64,000 nt of DNA from Welwitschia mirabilis (lineage: Eukaryota; Gnetophyta; Gnetopsida; Welwitschiales): assembly GCA_051453625.1 (NCBI GenBank), contig JBOZIK010000001.1, forward strand, positions 79,483,045-79,547,044, in the 5' to 3' direction. Under the pieces are notes generated by a model that made no database searches, was not told the DNA's origin, and saw only the letters and a list, made by a program, of their open reading frames with translations. Made by a program: the position numbers and the translations under genes. Positions 1 to 9,965 of the stretch are shown in pieces; the stretch's first letter is position 1; each line of letters begins with the position of its first letter.

Positions 1-2
1 GT

Positions 3-137
3 TTCATTGTAGCTAGTTATGATATTATTGATACCTCAGCAAAGGTCACTAGTTCAGCTAGCATAGGAGATGATGAAGAAGAATCAAAGGAAGACTCATA
101 AGAAGAAGAAGTAGAAGAAGAAGAGGATTCTAATTAA
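3..137 (+). pseudogene. Acidic C-terminal tail of a copia-type retrotransposon ORF
   Basis: Reading from base 3, the frame ends at a TAA at 135-137 and gives a serine-rich stretch followed by runs of glutamate and aspartate. One in-frame TAA at 99-101 interrupts it; a CAA-to-TAA change would explain it. The frame is open to the left edge of the window, so only the tail is visible. Two purine-rich tracts and an LTR-like segment follow, the order seen at the 3' end of Maximus/SIRE-type copia elements, which carry an extra ORF after pol. Assignment to that group is inference; the acidic tail alone is not diagnostic. Confidence 0.35.
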
Positions 138-720
138 AATTTTTTCAAATTATGTTTCAATTTGTACTTATGTTTTCTCCTTTGTTATTGATATCAAAGG
201 GGAAGAATTAGTTGTGTGTTATTAAATGATTTTTATGATTTTAGTTGTATGCTCTTGATGAGCACTTCTAGTGTGTAATGCTTACAATTCTATTTTGTAG
301 TGTTTTCTTATGTCTAATGAAATGCACTTATCTATTTTGCACAAAATTATGTTTCATTTGATATCTCAAATCTATTTGTGCCTTTTCAAACTATATATGC
401 TAAATATTTTCTTCTTTTGGGTATCATACATGCTTAACTTGAAAAGTTTAAAGTCTTTCAACATTGAAAATAAATTATAATTTATGACATCTGATTCAGA
501 ATTAAATAAGTTTACATGATTACATTATGCTTATCATAAAGTTATGCCTTTTAAATATGCATATGAAATTGTTTCATTTAAAGCATAAAATTTTTTTATT
601 TAAAATACTTTTACTTATTTCAAAAGAAATATTATTTTATAAATAGGCATTTTGTAAAGGGGATATTTTCTTATTTTTTTTTTTTAAAAATTTTTCTCAC
701 AACTAAGTATTATTTGCCAT
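138..720 (+). other. Copia 3' untranslated spacer with an extra purine tract
   Basis: AT-rich DNA with no frame of note. At 190-207 there is a purine tract (ATCAAAGGGGAAGAA) closely resembling the tract at 725-738. Duplicated polypurine tracts between the last ORF and the 3' LTR are known in some copia elements. Nothing else is recognised here. Confidence 0.35.
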
Positions 721-724
721 CAAT

Positions 725-740
725 ATCAAAGGGGGAAATC
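725..740 (+). promoter_or_regulatory. Polypurine tract of a copia-like element
   Basis: The tract ATCAAAGGGGGAAATC is followed directly by GTTGGATTATG. This matches the usual junction between the plus-strand primer (polypurine tract) and an LTR starting TGTTGG in Maximus/SIRE-type copia elements. The expected first bases of the LTR appear altered (CGTTGG). The role as second-strand primer is inferred from position. Confidence 0.5.
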
Positions 741-1440
741 GTTGGATTATGTTTTATCAATTGAGCTCATATTAAGGTTTTTTGTATAGCAAATTTTATG
801 TATTTCATGTAGAAGATGTTAAATTACTTGCAGTTTAAAAGATAGAACCAAAATCATCAACTTCTGAGTACTAGAAATGTGTCAATTCTTTTACCCTCTT
901 GAGGGTTCGACTAGATTTTTAAGGGGTCGATCACATCTAAAGCAGACAAAAAATGAACTACATCTAGAGGGGTTGACCAGATTTTTGATGAGGTTAACTA
1001 GACCTATAACCCTAAGAACTAGTGTCCTTGAATCGAATGGTAAGGGGTTGACTGCACCTTTATGGGGTTGATTAGATTTGAGGACATGATAAATATTATC
1101 CCTAGACTAAATAACAAGGGGTTAACCAGACCTAATGATGGGATCAACTGGAACTGAGCACTGTGTAGCTGGTATGCCTAAACCAATTATCATGGGGTCA
1201 ACCGGACACCTTAAGGGGTTGACTAGACTCAATGCAAGAAACTGAAAAGAATTTTTATCAGAGGAGTAGATGACTAGATCATTAGCGTGCGATCAGACTA
1301 GGGTCGACTAAACCTAGATGAGGTCAATCGGACAAGGAGCCGTAAGAAATTGGGGTAATCAAATTTCTCACTTGGTGAATTGTGTAACTCAAGATACCAT
1401 ATGGGGTTAACCAGATTTTTAGGGGGTCGCATATTATATA
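741..1440 (+). repeat. LTR-like segment with GGGGTYGACYAGA motif array
   Basis: Starts just after the polypurine tract. Between about 900 and 1430 it carries about 14 degenerate copies of a GGGGT(C/T)GAC(C/T)AGA-like motif, for example near 902, 921, 969, 991, 1046, 1063, 1117, 1139, 1195, 1215, 1303, 1320, 1404 and 1419, with irregular spacing of roughly 15 to 90 bp. Most copies differ by C/T or G/A. The stretch is less AT-rich than its surroundings. The right end is not sharply visible. It is likely the U3 of the 3' LTR of the element entering from the left. Confidence 0.45.
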
Positions 1441-2600
1441 TCTATTATGTAGCCATTAGGTAATCATTTTATAGCCAATGTATATCAAATAACATCTTAA
1501 TAATGTACTTAAGGAAACTAAAACATATCTAGAGTCATGCCAATCTTAGAAATATTCTCTATGCTCATATGACAATCTCCATGAATTGGTGCAAAGAAGG
1601 TAAACAAAAGAAAGTATAGCTCAAGTATAATTATTAAGATATAATCATTTATTAAAGATTTCATATCACTATATTATAAGTCAATAAAAATAAGTGATAA
1701 GCTAAAGACTACTTATGTTACTTAAACTACTAAGGTAAAAAATCTTACCAGAAAAAAGGTAAAAGAGTTATTTTTACAAATAAATACCACTTATACGTAA
1801 TTGAGCTTAAATTTATTGATAAAAATATATTTAGTTTTCTTATAAAATTTTGTGTAATAATTTTCTATAATTTTAAACATTAATTAAACATTTTGAGGTT
1901 CTAAGGGGACATCATAGTTAAAAATTAATAATTAATTAATTATAAAGTGAAAAAAATAAATTAAGATAGTTTTTTAAAAACTAGACACATAATAGGATTT
2001 TTAGAATCTAACTTAAACTATCTTGGAATTTTAAGAATATTATTTATAATATTATCATTTAAGACTAAAAACTATCTAATTTTCTAAACTTGTAAATCTA
2101 CTATACTACACTAAAATGATCATAACTTTCAAAATTCTTTGAGTTTTTAAATGATTCAAGATTTTTTAAAAATATTATTCAATTTCCTATAAATCAAGAT
2201 GCTCAAGTTTGCAAATAATAGGTACATAAACATAAATTACTTGCTTGCTATTTTTTACATCTATTTTCTGATGTATTTTAATAACTAAATATTTTAAAAA
2301 TAATTACTCATGAGAAAAATTACTACTTTTACATTTTCATGTTCATGACATAATCCTAGACTTACAAAAAATGTTTTAATAATTTATACCTACTAATTAA
2401 TAAGATATAATATTTTTATCCTACATCTCTATTCTAGAAATTTAATTTTTGCAATAATAAAAATATGATAAAGTTTTTACAACTAGTTAAATAATAACTT
2501 AGATCATTAAAATAATGGATACACTAATTAATTACTTATATAAAAAATGATTATAGAAAAAATGATTGTAAAAAAAATTAAATCAATTCAAAAAGAATCA
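1441..2600. other. AT-rich DNA, nothing recognised
   Basis: A/T-dominated sequence with short homopolymer runs and stop codons in all frames. No LTR ends, domains or tandem repeats were seen. It may include the remainder of the LTR on its left. Confidence 0.5.
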
Positions 2601-2604
2601 TTTA

Positions 2605-3080
2605 CTATGAGCCTTAAGATTTTCCATAGAAAAGTACTAGCATAAAGAGATTTTAAAGGATCAGACTTTGCCCCTAATAAGATGGTCCTAATGCATAATA
2701 GATTAAAAAAATAATACTAAAATAAAAATGGGTATCTAATTTTTTTCATTTTTAATAGTAAACCTCTTAGTCACTTGGCCATAACCATCTGTTAGTAATC
2801 ATCCATTACTAAGCATAAGAGACCCCTCTTATCTTACTATAATGACTTGGTAGGAGCTAATGGGAGGGAATAATATCTTATAACATAATTGCATAAAAGT
2901 AATGAATAATTTACTAATGAAATATCACATAATTTAAATATAAAAATAAATTATATGAATGATACGAGTAAAGAGCTTACTTGGAAAGATTAGTAAGAAC
3001 TTGATAATTGAAGATTGATGAAGATTCAAGCTCAAGAGTTTCTTAGCTCTAAGATTTTAAGCTACAAGCTTTAAATTAAA
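2605..3080 (-). repeat. Direct repeat copy 1, gypsy-LTR-like
   Basis: Diverged direct repeat of 3214-3700. Shared landmarks in the same order are AGTACTAGC.TAAAGAG, AAGATGGTCCTAATGCAT, the motif around CTTAGTCACTTGGCC, GAATAATAT, an AGAGCTTACTTGGAAA-like block, and AAGATTTTAAGCTACAAGCT. Parts also resemble 52140-52300 inside the large LTR described below (CTAATGCAT, CCTAGTCA, AGGTCCC.T, CCAATGGGAGG). It is therefore probably a fragment of a related gypsy LTR. Minus orientation is inferred from the promoter-like TATA motif at 3761-3770. Confidence 0.5.
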
Positions 3081-3083
3081 AGA

Positions 3084-3149
3084 ATGGAGGGGAGCGAGAG
3101 AGAGAGAGAGAGAGTGATGGGGAGAAGGGGGGTGGGGAAGGGGGGGGGG
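3084..3149 (+). repeat. GA microsatellite and G-run tract
   Basis: A (GA)n tract of about 26 bp (3095-3114) is followed by G-runs of 4, 6, 4 and 10 bases separated by 1 to 4 bases (3119-3149). The G-runs meet the textbook pattern for a G-quadruplex on the plus strand. The tract ends about 28 bp before an assembly gap. Confidence 0.8.
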
Positions 3150-3177
3150 ACGAGAAAATGAAATGCAATTATATGAA

Positions 3178-3213
3178 NNNNNNNNNNNNNNNNNNNNNNN
3201 NNNNNNNNNNNNN
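3178..3213. other. Assembly gap (36 N)
   Basis: Run of N between the two copies of the direct repeat, next to the G-rich tract, a context that commonly breaks sequencing or assembly. Confidence 0.95.
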
Positions 3214-3700
3214 GAGATTTTCGATGGAGGAGTACTAGCCTAAAGAGAATTTTGAGGATCAGATTTTCCACTAATAAGATGGTCCTAATGCATCATAGAT
3301 AAAAATAAACATAATACTAAAATAAACATTGATACTCAAATTTCTTTTTCTTTTTTTTTAAAAAAGTAAATCCCCTGGTCACTTAGCCGTAAACATCCAT
3401 TAGTAATCCATAATCACCAAGCACAAGAGATCCCCTCATATCTCACTATAACATCTTGGTTGGTTTCAACAGAAGGGAATAATATTCTATAATATAATTG
3501 CATAAAAGCCATAAAAGATTCTATAATAAAATATTACATGATTCCAATAGAAGAAAAAAGATCATATGAACAATAATAATAAGAAGCTTATTTGGAAATA
3601 TTAGTAAGACATAGATAATTAAATATGATAAAGATCTAATCTGAAGAGTTCCTTAGCTTCATGATTCTAAGATCCAAGCTCCACAAGCAAGATAATAAAA
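3214..3700 (-). repeat. Direct repeat copy 2, gypsy-LTR-like
   Basis: Second copy of the 2605-3080 segment with many substitutions and small indels. It continues into another (GA)n tract at 3702-3720 and then into a TATA-box-like motif read on the minus strand. The pair could be two LTR fragments of one element collapsed around the gap, or a tandem duplication. Confidence 0.5.
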
Positions 3701-3760
3701 TAAAGAGAGAGAGAGAGAAAAGAAGAAATTCACTTGTAAAAAACAAAAGAAAAGTATCTT

Positions 3761-3770
3761 CCTTTTATAG
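3761..3770 (-). promoter_or_regulatory. TATA box-like motif, minus strand
   Basis: The minus strand reads CTATAAAAGG, a near-ideal plant TATA box, upstream of the GA/CT tract and the repeat copy at 3214-3700. The large LTR at 51571-58840 has TATAAAAGGAG in a comparable place (52487-52496). A retroelement LTR promoter is the likely source; activity is not shown. Confidence 0.45.
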
Positions 3771-3780
3771 AGAGGAAAGG

Positions 3781-6032
3781 ATATCTATATATAAATAAAC
3801 AAAGGCATGTAGATCAAGATCACAAGATTACATAAATTAGCATTAATAAATGGGATGAGTAATAAGTAACATTGAAGTATAAAAAGAGATCATATTTATG
3901 ACTCATGAGTAATCTTATCACTTTAATTAGCAAGATTAATTACAGGCATCACTTCCTCATGCCTGCTCTTTTTAATCCGTCATAGGATTAGAAGTAAGTT
4001 TAATTCTTCCAAGACATGCATCAAAGGAATAAATGCACAAATCTCAAAATTGTCATATGACACAATGAGACAAACTCTTCAATTTCAATGAATAAAGTAA
4101 TAAGTATATTATGAATCAAGTGCCCTTAAACATCTCAAGAACATAAAAGTTATGGTAGAGTAAATCTGCCTATTTATCATTCTTGGTTTTAGGTAAGAGC
4201 ACATGTACTTATTCAAATATTCATTTATTTCAAAATCAATAAAATCTATCAATCTTATAATACAAGGAAGAAAATATTTATTCATGATATAATACACCTA
4301 TCACATTTACCAAGAATTTAAATGATTAAATAAGATGTAAAATATATTATTATGTCCTCTTAAAACTTTTAATTTATTAGGTTTATTATGTGGTTTTAAT
4401 TCATTACATAATGGGATTATGAAATTTTAAATGTTTGGATAGATTTCCTTATAAAACTTTTTAATATAATTTTTATCATTTTCATGGTAAATTATAAGGA
4501 TTACAAACTAAGGTAAACTTTAAAATGACATCTTTCTTGATAAGGAACTTAAATAAGCATAATTATTCATTTGACTAAAAGCTTAATATACCTATTATTC
4601 AAGTAAATAAGGTTTACAAAATATGGAATATTTACAAAGTTCATTTTTTAATTTTTCTCTAAACCAATAAAGTGGTGATGATATGATCATAGGCTAAGGT
4701 AATCTATGCACTTGTAATGAGAAAATACCATATCATATATTATTATTATTAATAATAATATTTATCAAGTATATCCATGATTCGTTAGATATTATTAGTA
4801 AAATTTAATGATTTGTCTTGTTCTATATGAAGATTTCTGATCTTACTTAGAATATACATGAACTCCATCCTAAATGTTCTACAAAAGGATTTATTTAATA
4901 TCTCAACTATGTCCTATGAAATATCACACTCTAAATCATTATGTACTAATGCTTATCTATAACTGGGATAATAGGAAAAAATATTGCTTCATTTACTAGA
5001 TACCAATGATCAATATCTTCCTAGTGGGAGGTCTATGAATTTAGAGTAGGAGAATGATAATTTCCCTTCTCTAGACATTTGCATGTCAACTCTTCTTTTA
5101 TTATCAAACCCATATTTTTCTAAAATTTAATATACATTATTATTAATCAAAAGAAGAAATGCTTTTACTAATCATGGTTACTCAAATTTATTACTTGAAA
5201 ATCCTCTTTTTCAAAGGAGAAAAATCATTATAAGATCTAAACTATTTTAGCTGTAACTTTTTAAAGTTTTAAAACTTACATATTTATTAAGAATAAATGA
5301 ATCATTTTATAGTTAAAATACACTTAAAATATCAAAATATCAAGTATAATATTTTATTACAAAAATTAAAGTTTCCTAAGTTTACAAAGAACATTTATGA
5401 TAGACTTTCTAGGAATCATAGTTTTAAAAATATTAATACCTCTTTATTGACTATGTTTTTTAATTACTTAATGGTCTTTTTTAAATACTATTTTAAAGAT
5501 CTTTGATATTTTATTTCTAAAATCTAAAGAAAGGAATTTTTAGAATTTTGGGCGTTTTGGATGTGCTTTATGATAATACATCAATTCTTTCTATTGTATT
5601 CCAAAATAGTAACACCAAAATGAGCAAGATTCTAATAATAAAGTAATAGATTAAATTACACTATAGCCTAGTCATAAAGCATTAGTATTCTAAATCTAAA
5701 GGTTACATGTGTAATCTGTAGAAGTACTTCATACAAAAGTACATAAAAACCAATGTAGAAACTATCTAGAATTAACATAAAATAAAAATAAAAATTTTAA
5801 GGTAAAAATTAAAATTTTTTTATCCTAGACAGTTATTCTATGTTAAGGATTTATAAGCCAAAAAAATTCACCCAAAAATCACTTAAAAGAGGGATTGTTA
5901 AGATTAAAATGGTTATAATAATGACAATGATGAAAAAAAGATGACATAAAGACTTTAACCACACATAATTTTAACTCATTTTCGATTAGGAAGTATTTCA
6001 TTCTACTCTATTACCTATGTCCTCTAAACTTG
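3781..6032. other. AT-rich stretch, no gene recognised
   Basis: No protein domain could be pieced together on either strand. The short frames at 4109-4297 and 5297-5506 have the composition of random AT-rich DNA. If the LTR at 6049-6370 is a 5' LTR on the minus strand, this region should hold the internal part of that element, but no gag or pol motif was found, so it is probably truncated or too decayed. Confidence 0.5.
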
Positions 6033-6044
6033 ACTCTAATACCA
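6033..6044 (-). promoter_or_regulatory. Primer-binding site for initiator tRNA-Met
   Basis: The minus strand reads TGGTATTAGAGT, matching 10 of 12 bases of TGGTATCAGAGC, the primer site complementary to plant initiator tRNA-Met. Both mismatches are C-to-T type changes. It lies 4 bp inside the LTR at 6049-6370, as expected for first-strand priming. Confidence 0.6.
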
Positions 6045-6048
6045 TATT

Positions 6049-6370
6049 TGTTAGACTAAGGGGAAAAAATACATATAGAGATAAAGAAAGACATATGTGA
6101 TAAAATAAATAACATTATGACTATGCTAAAATAATTAAATAATGAATTATTACATTACTAAGTGACTTTTCCTTCATATATAAGGGAGTTGCCTTTAATA
6201 TAGATGCCTTACTAAGGAAAAATAAATACATATTCCCATAAAACTAAATAAAAATGTCTCTTAATAAGGAAAAATAAAGGGGAAAATATTGTGTTTTAAT
6301 TTTACCTTTAAGACATATATGTTTTACCCTTTAGTGCTATGGGAAGCTGATCACATTAACATCTCTTACA
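6049..6370 (-). repeat. Copia-like LTR (322 bp)
   Basis: On the minus strand the segment starts TGTAAGAGATG and ends CTTAGTCTAACA, the TG...CA ends of an LTR, followed by the primer-binding site. A TATA-like CTTATATATGAAGG (6171-6184) sits centrally and would serve as promoter. The length suits a small copia LTR. No partner LTR was found in the window, so the element is incomplete or solo-like with a little internal sequence left. Confidence 0.6.
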
Positions 6371-7329
6371 TTTAACCAAACATACATATTTATTTAATAT
6401 ACAAATAGATTACATAGTTAAACAAGAATGAAATTTACAAGTGCAACATCAACTTGCTCCCAAAAGGTAACAATTTCTTAATGGGCATAAATAGATGGAG
6501 GCAAAGGTGAAATCTAAAAAACAATCTGATTCTAATATAGAAAACCTAATAAAGTGCCACTTGTTTCTTTGTTAATGCTTCCAATATGCAATTCCCTTTT
6601 AAATGTTCTAGTCTTAATAAATTCTTACCAATATTTTCTCTAAATACACTCTAACAAAAAGTATTACATGATTTCATAAGAATATTAACACAATAGAAAG
6701 TTAAATGAGGTGATTATTCTCTTTTTCTAGCTAGTCTCTAGTTAAAATCATATTTCTTAATAATAACCAAATAAAAATTTTAATTTTCATTAGGATGATT
6801 CCTTTCAAAATATTTATCTCCACCTCATACATCTTGTACTTATTAACAACAATGATCATAGGTAAATCATTATTAGTCACTCTTAATTAGTTAAATTGAT
6901 ATTTACCATTGCATAGGTAACCTTATGAAATTGAATCCAACCCCCAACCCCCCTCTTCTTTTTTAAAAAAGAAAGAATATAGTTTTTCTTGATAAGAATA
7001 ATCCATGATTAATTGAAGTTTAGTAGCATGGCAATCACTTTAAGTAGTCCCATTAGAATGAAATAATCAACTTTTAAATCATTTATTCATTAGAAAATTT
7101 GGATTTTTTAATCATTTTTCATTTGGAAAAATGTATTTTAGTACTTTATTTCCATTTCAATCAAATAAAATCCTTTTTTTAAGAATCCATAGTAAACATG
7201 TATTCCTAATAATAGTAGTAATATAAGAACTAGCTAGAATGAATTTATCTTTATTGAATAAATACTAAGTACAATAGTTTATAAATTTATTTTGAACATT
7301 TTCTAATAATGAAATTCAAGTGTTAACCC
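6371..7329 (-). other. Possible 3' part of decayed LINE
   Basis: AT-rich sequence lying downstream (minus strand) of the LINE reverse transcriptase. No poly-A tail, RNase H or zinc-finger motif could be read with confidence. Otherwise nothing recognised. Confidence 0.25.
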
Positions 7330-8290
7330 TTCTTAATCTATGTATGAAAACATCTAGATAGATATCTTCTAGAAGGTCCTCCTTCATCTATAGTAAATTA
7401 ACAAAAACATCCATAGTTATAAAAACATTATCTATAAAATAAATCTTATATTTTATTTTAGTTAATTCTAAGCCTATTAAAAATTTTAAATTACTACATT
7501 CTATACTTAATATGAAAAGGTTATTAATAACTTGCTCGGATTACAATCATAGTATCATTAGCATATTACTAATGAATCTTTGGTGTTCTATCTTTAAATT
7601 GTAGATTCCATTCTTCTTAACATATTATGTGGGATGTTCATGATAATGATGAATAAGTAAGATAATATAAGATCATCTTACTTATCCCTATTTAAGAATA
7701 AAATAACCTATATATTTGACCATTCATATCTAAAGAAAACATAATAGAACTTTGCATATTCAAATAAAGTTAAACAAAATGATCACTGAATTCTTCTTTC
7801 CTTGAAATTGTGCCTTGGCAAATAAAATAATTAAGTGAAAATACTTAGACATATTTAATTTAATAAAAATTATAGAAAATTATATTCTTTATAATAATGT
7901 ATTAATCGATGAATCAAGGGAATTCTGTCTTACATGTTCTTTAGTTTCATGAAGTCATCTTAACACATGAACATAATTTTTAGGAGGACAGGGGTGATTT
8001 AACCTCCTAAAAATTTTAGAAAAAAAGTACACATTTTATCTTTTAAATTTTAATTGGCCTAAGATATTCCGTTACATATTAGGCCCTATGTTCTTTGGGA
8101 TAAAATCTACCTTGGTTTAATTTAGTCTCTTTTTAATTATATCATCCTTTAACTATTAATGAATGGCATTAACTAGTTTATTCTTAAGGATAAATAATGT
8201 TCTTTTAGAATTCTATTAGCTAATGCTTAGGCCCATACACTTTACTTCTTTTTATTAACCTTAACGACCTATAAACTTTTTACCTTTCTA
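7330..8290 (-). pseudogene. L1-type LINE reverse transcriptase fragment
   Basis: Minus-strand translation, switching frames where needed, gives the order expected of a non-LTR reverse transcriptase: a weak NQGxFxPxxxI block near 8120 (family NQSAFVPGR), a decayed GIRQGDPLSPYLF block near 7665-7700 with YLFIIIMNIPHNMLRRME readable just after, then YANDTMIVIRAS (7530-7565) in place of YADDTxIVxRAS, then FKIFNRLRIN (family FxxFTGLRIN). The YADD catalytic site has become YAND by a G-to-A change. Many stops and frameshifts make it non-functional. Boundaries of the LINE are not visible. Order and spacing of the motifs support the call more than any single match. Confidence 0.65.
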
Positions 8291-9839
8291 TTGGTTTTAT
8301 CAGTACATTGTTATTAGTATGAGTAATATCTACACTTTCCCTTTTTAATTAAGAGGCAATGTCATATTTGCTTTATAATTTTTTAAAGTGGTCTACTTTA
8401 ACTTATTTATATGTTATTTTCCTTAAAAAAATTTATTTCAATACTTGATTTTATAAATTTTATTCGTATTATTGTGTTGGCATGATATCTTAAAAAAGAT
8501 ACAGTATTTTTATCCCCTTTCTTATGACATTGAATCTTAGATATCTTGTTCTAATACATATCTCATTCATTTTTTATCTTTTAAATTTTCTTTACATACT
8601 CTATTATTCTTATTAGAGATCCTTCTTTCAGTCCTTCTACTTGAACCAAATTTGTTATAGTTCTTTTTTAAGTTACTTTATTCTTTGAAAATTAAAGATA
8701 TTATTCTTGTGTAATATTATAACTTGTTTTTTAATCTTTCATAAACCTTATATGAGGTACCTAGTAAGATTTATCCATAGAGACTAATACATATTTCAAA
8801 TATTTCTAATTATCATATTCACTTTCCAATTTGTAATCTAGTATTTTTTAAAAATAAATGGTATAATTTTAGTAAGAAGAGTCTTTAATTTAAGTTATGA
8901 TTCATCTATGATTAGAATGTATTATTTGAAGCCCAATAGGAATAGTTGAATAGGGGGAAAAAATCTTTTATTCATCAAGGCCTAATCAATTATTTTTTAA
9001 ACTTATTACTATATAATATCAAATTTAACCATGTATACCTGCAATTCCAGATCTTCATATCTATAAGTTCATTATTATCTATAAATTTTTAAAGTAAATT
9101 CACCTTTGTAATCTTTTATCTTGATTTACCTCTTTATTCTATCTAAAACATCATATATGAAAATCATTAACATCTATTCATTTATATTGTTAAGTATTCC
9201 CTTTTGCATATTATCATGCTACATACTTCAGTTGACATGGTTTTAAAGCCCACATTAAGTATAAACCATTCATAATCCTCTAACTTAATAGTGAGAAACT
9301 TATTGGAATTATTGATAAGTCTTAATTATTTTTGGCTAATTATCAGATTCATTACCATGCTTGTACTAGAATTATTGATTTACTTTAGTTTTTCTATCTT
9401 TTTAACTTATCCTTATTCAAATGAAGTTCAATTTCTTAGAGATAAATAATATTAATTTTATTTTTCCTCATACTATATTTCAGTATTTCGCTCTTATAAG
9501 GATGCATCCGCCTATCACATTTTAGGTGAGACTTTGCATTAGCGGTATTTTTATGCCTTTTTAGAACCTTTTTCATTAATGAAATCACATGTACTTAATA
9601 ATGTGTTATTGGATATGTTACTTGTTTCTTCCTATTATAGAGTTTGGTATTGATGGACCTATTCCTAGACTCTACTCCATATTATTTGTGTTATAAAAAT
9701 GGACTCTTATTCTTCTTATGATTGTCCTTATATTTAGGGGAATTTTTGCTCTTCTTAGTTTAGTAATCTAATGTATTATGTTTATATTTAACATAGTAAA
9801 GAAATGATAAATTCATTTTTGTTTCAACTTTTTCACCTT
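8291..9839 (-). other. Presumed 5' part of LINE ORF2, unreadable
   Basis: Lies upstream (minus strand) of the LINE reverse transcriptase, where the endonuclease domain would be. No endonuclease motif could be read. Stops are dense in all frames. Confidence 0.25.
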
Positions 9840-9965
9840 ATTCTATAGCCTTGAATTTTGTGGTTTACTTTGTCACAATGGGAACATGTCAAGGATTTCT
9901 TGTTATACATTTTAATACAATGTTTATCACTTCCACATTTAGAGAAAGGAATAAGAATATTTTTG
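9840..9965 (-). pseudogene. CCHC zinc-knuckle remnant, gag or LINE ORF1
   Basis: A minus-strand frame runs without a stop through KCGSDKHC then CSHCDKVNHKIQGY (about 9843-9886). The latter fits a C-x2-C-x4-H-x4-C nucleic-acid-binding zinc knuckle in which the last cysteine has become tyrosine, a TGT-to-TAT (G-to-A) change. Such knuckles occur in retrotransposon gag proteins and LINE ORF1 proteins. It lies about 1.5 kb upstream of the LINE reverse transcriptase on the same strand, so it may be the ORF1 end of that LINE, though it could belong to another element. Confidence 0.4.

Noticed and set aside
7330-7570. Copia reverse transcriptase at the LINE position
   Set aside because: One frame gave a weak copia-like LKFLIGLEL block, but the neighbouring frame gives YANDTMIVIRAS, FKIFNRLRIN and a GIRQGDPLSPYLF-type block in LINE order, which fits better.
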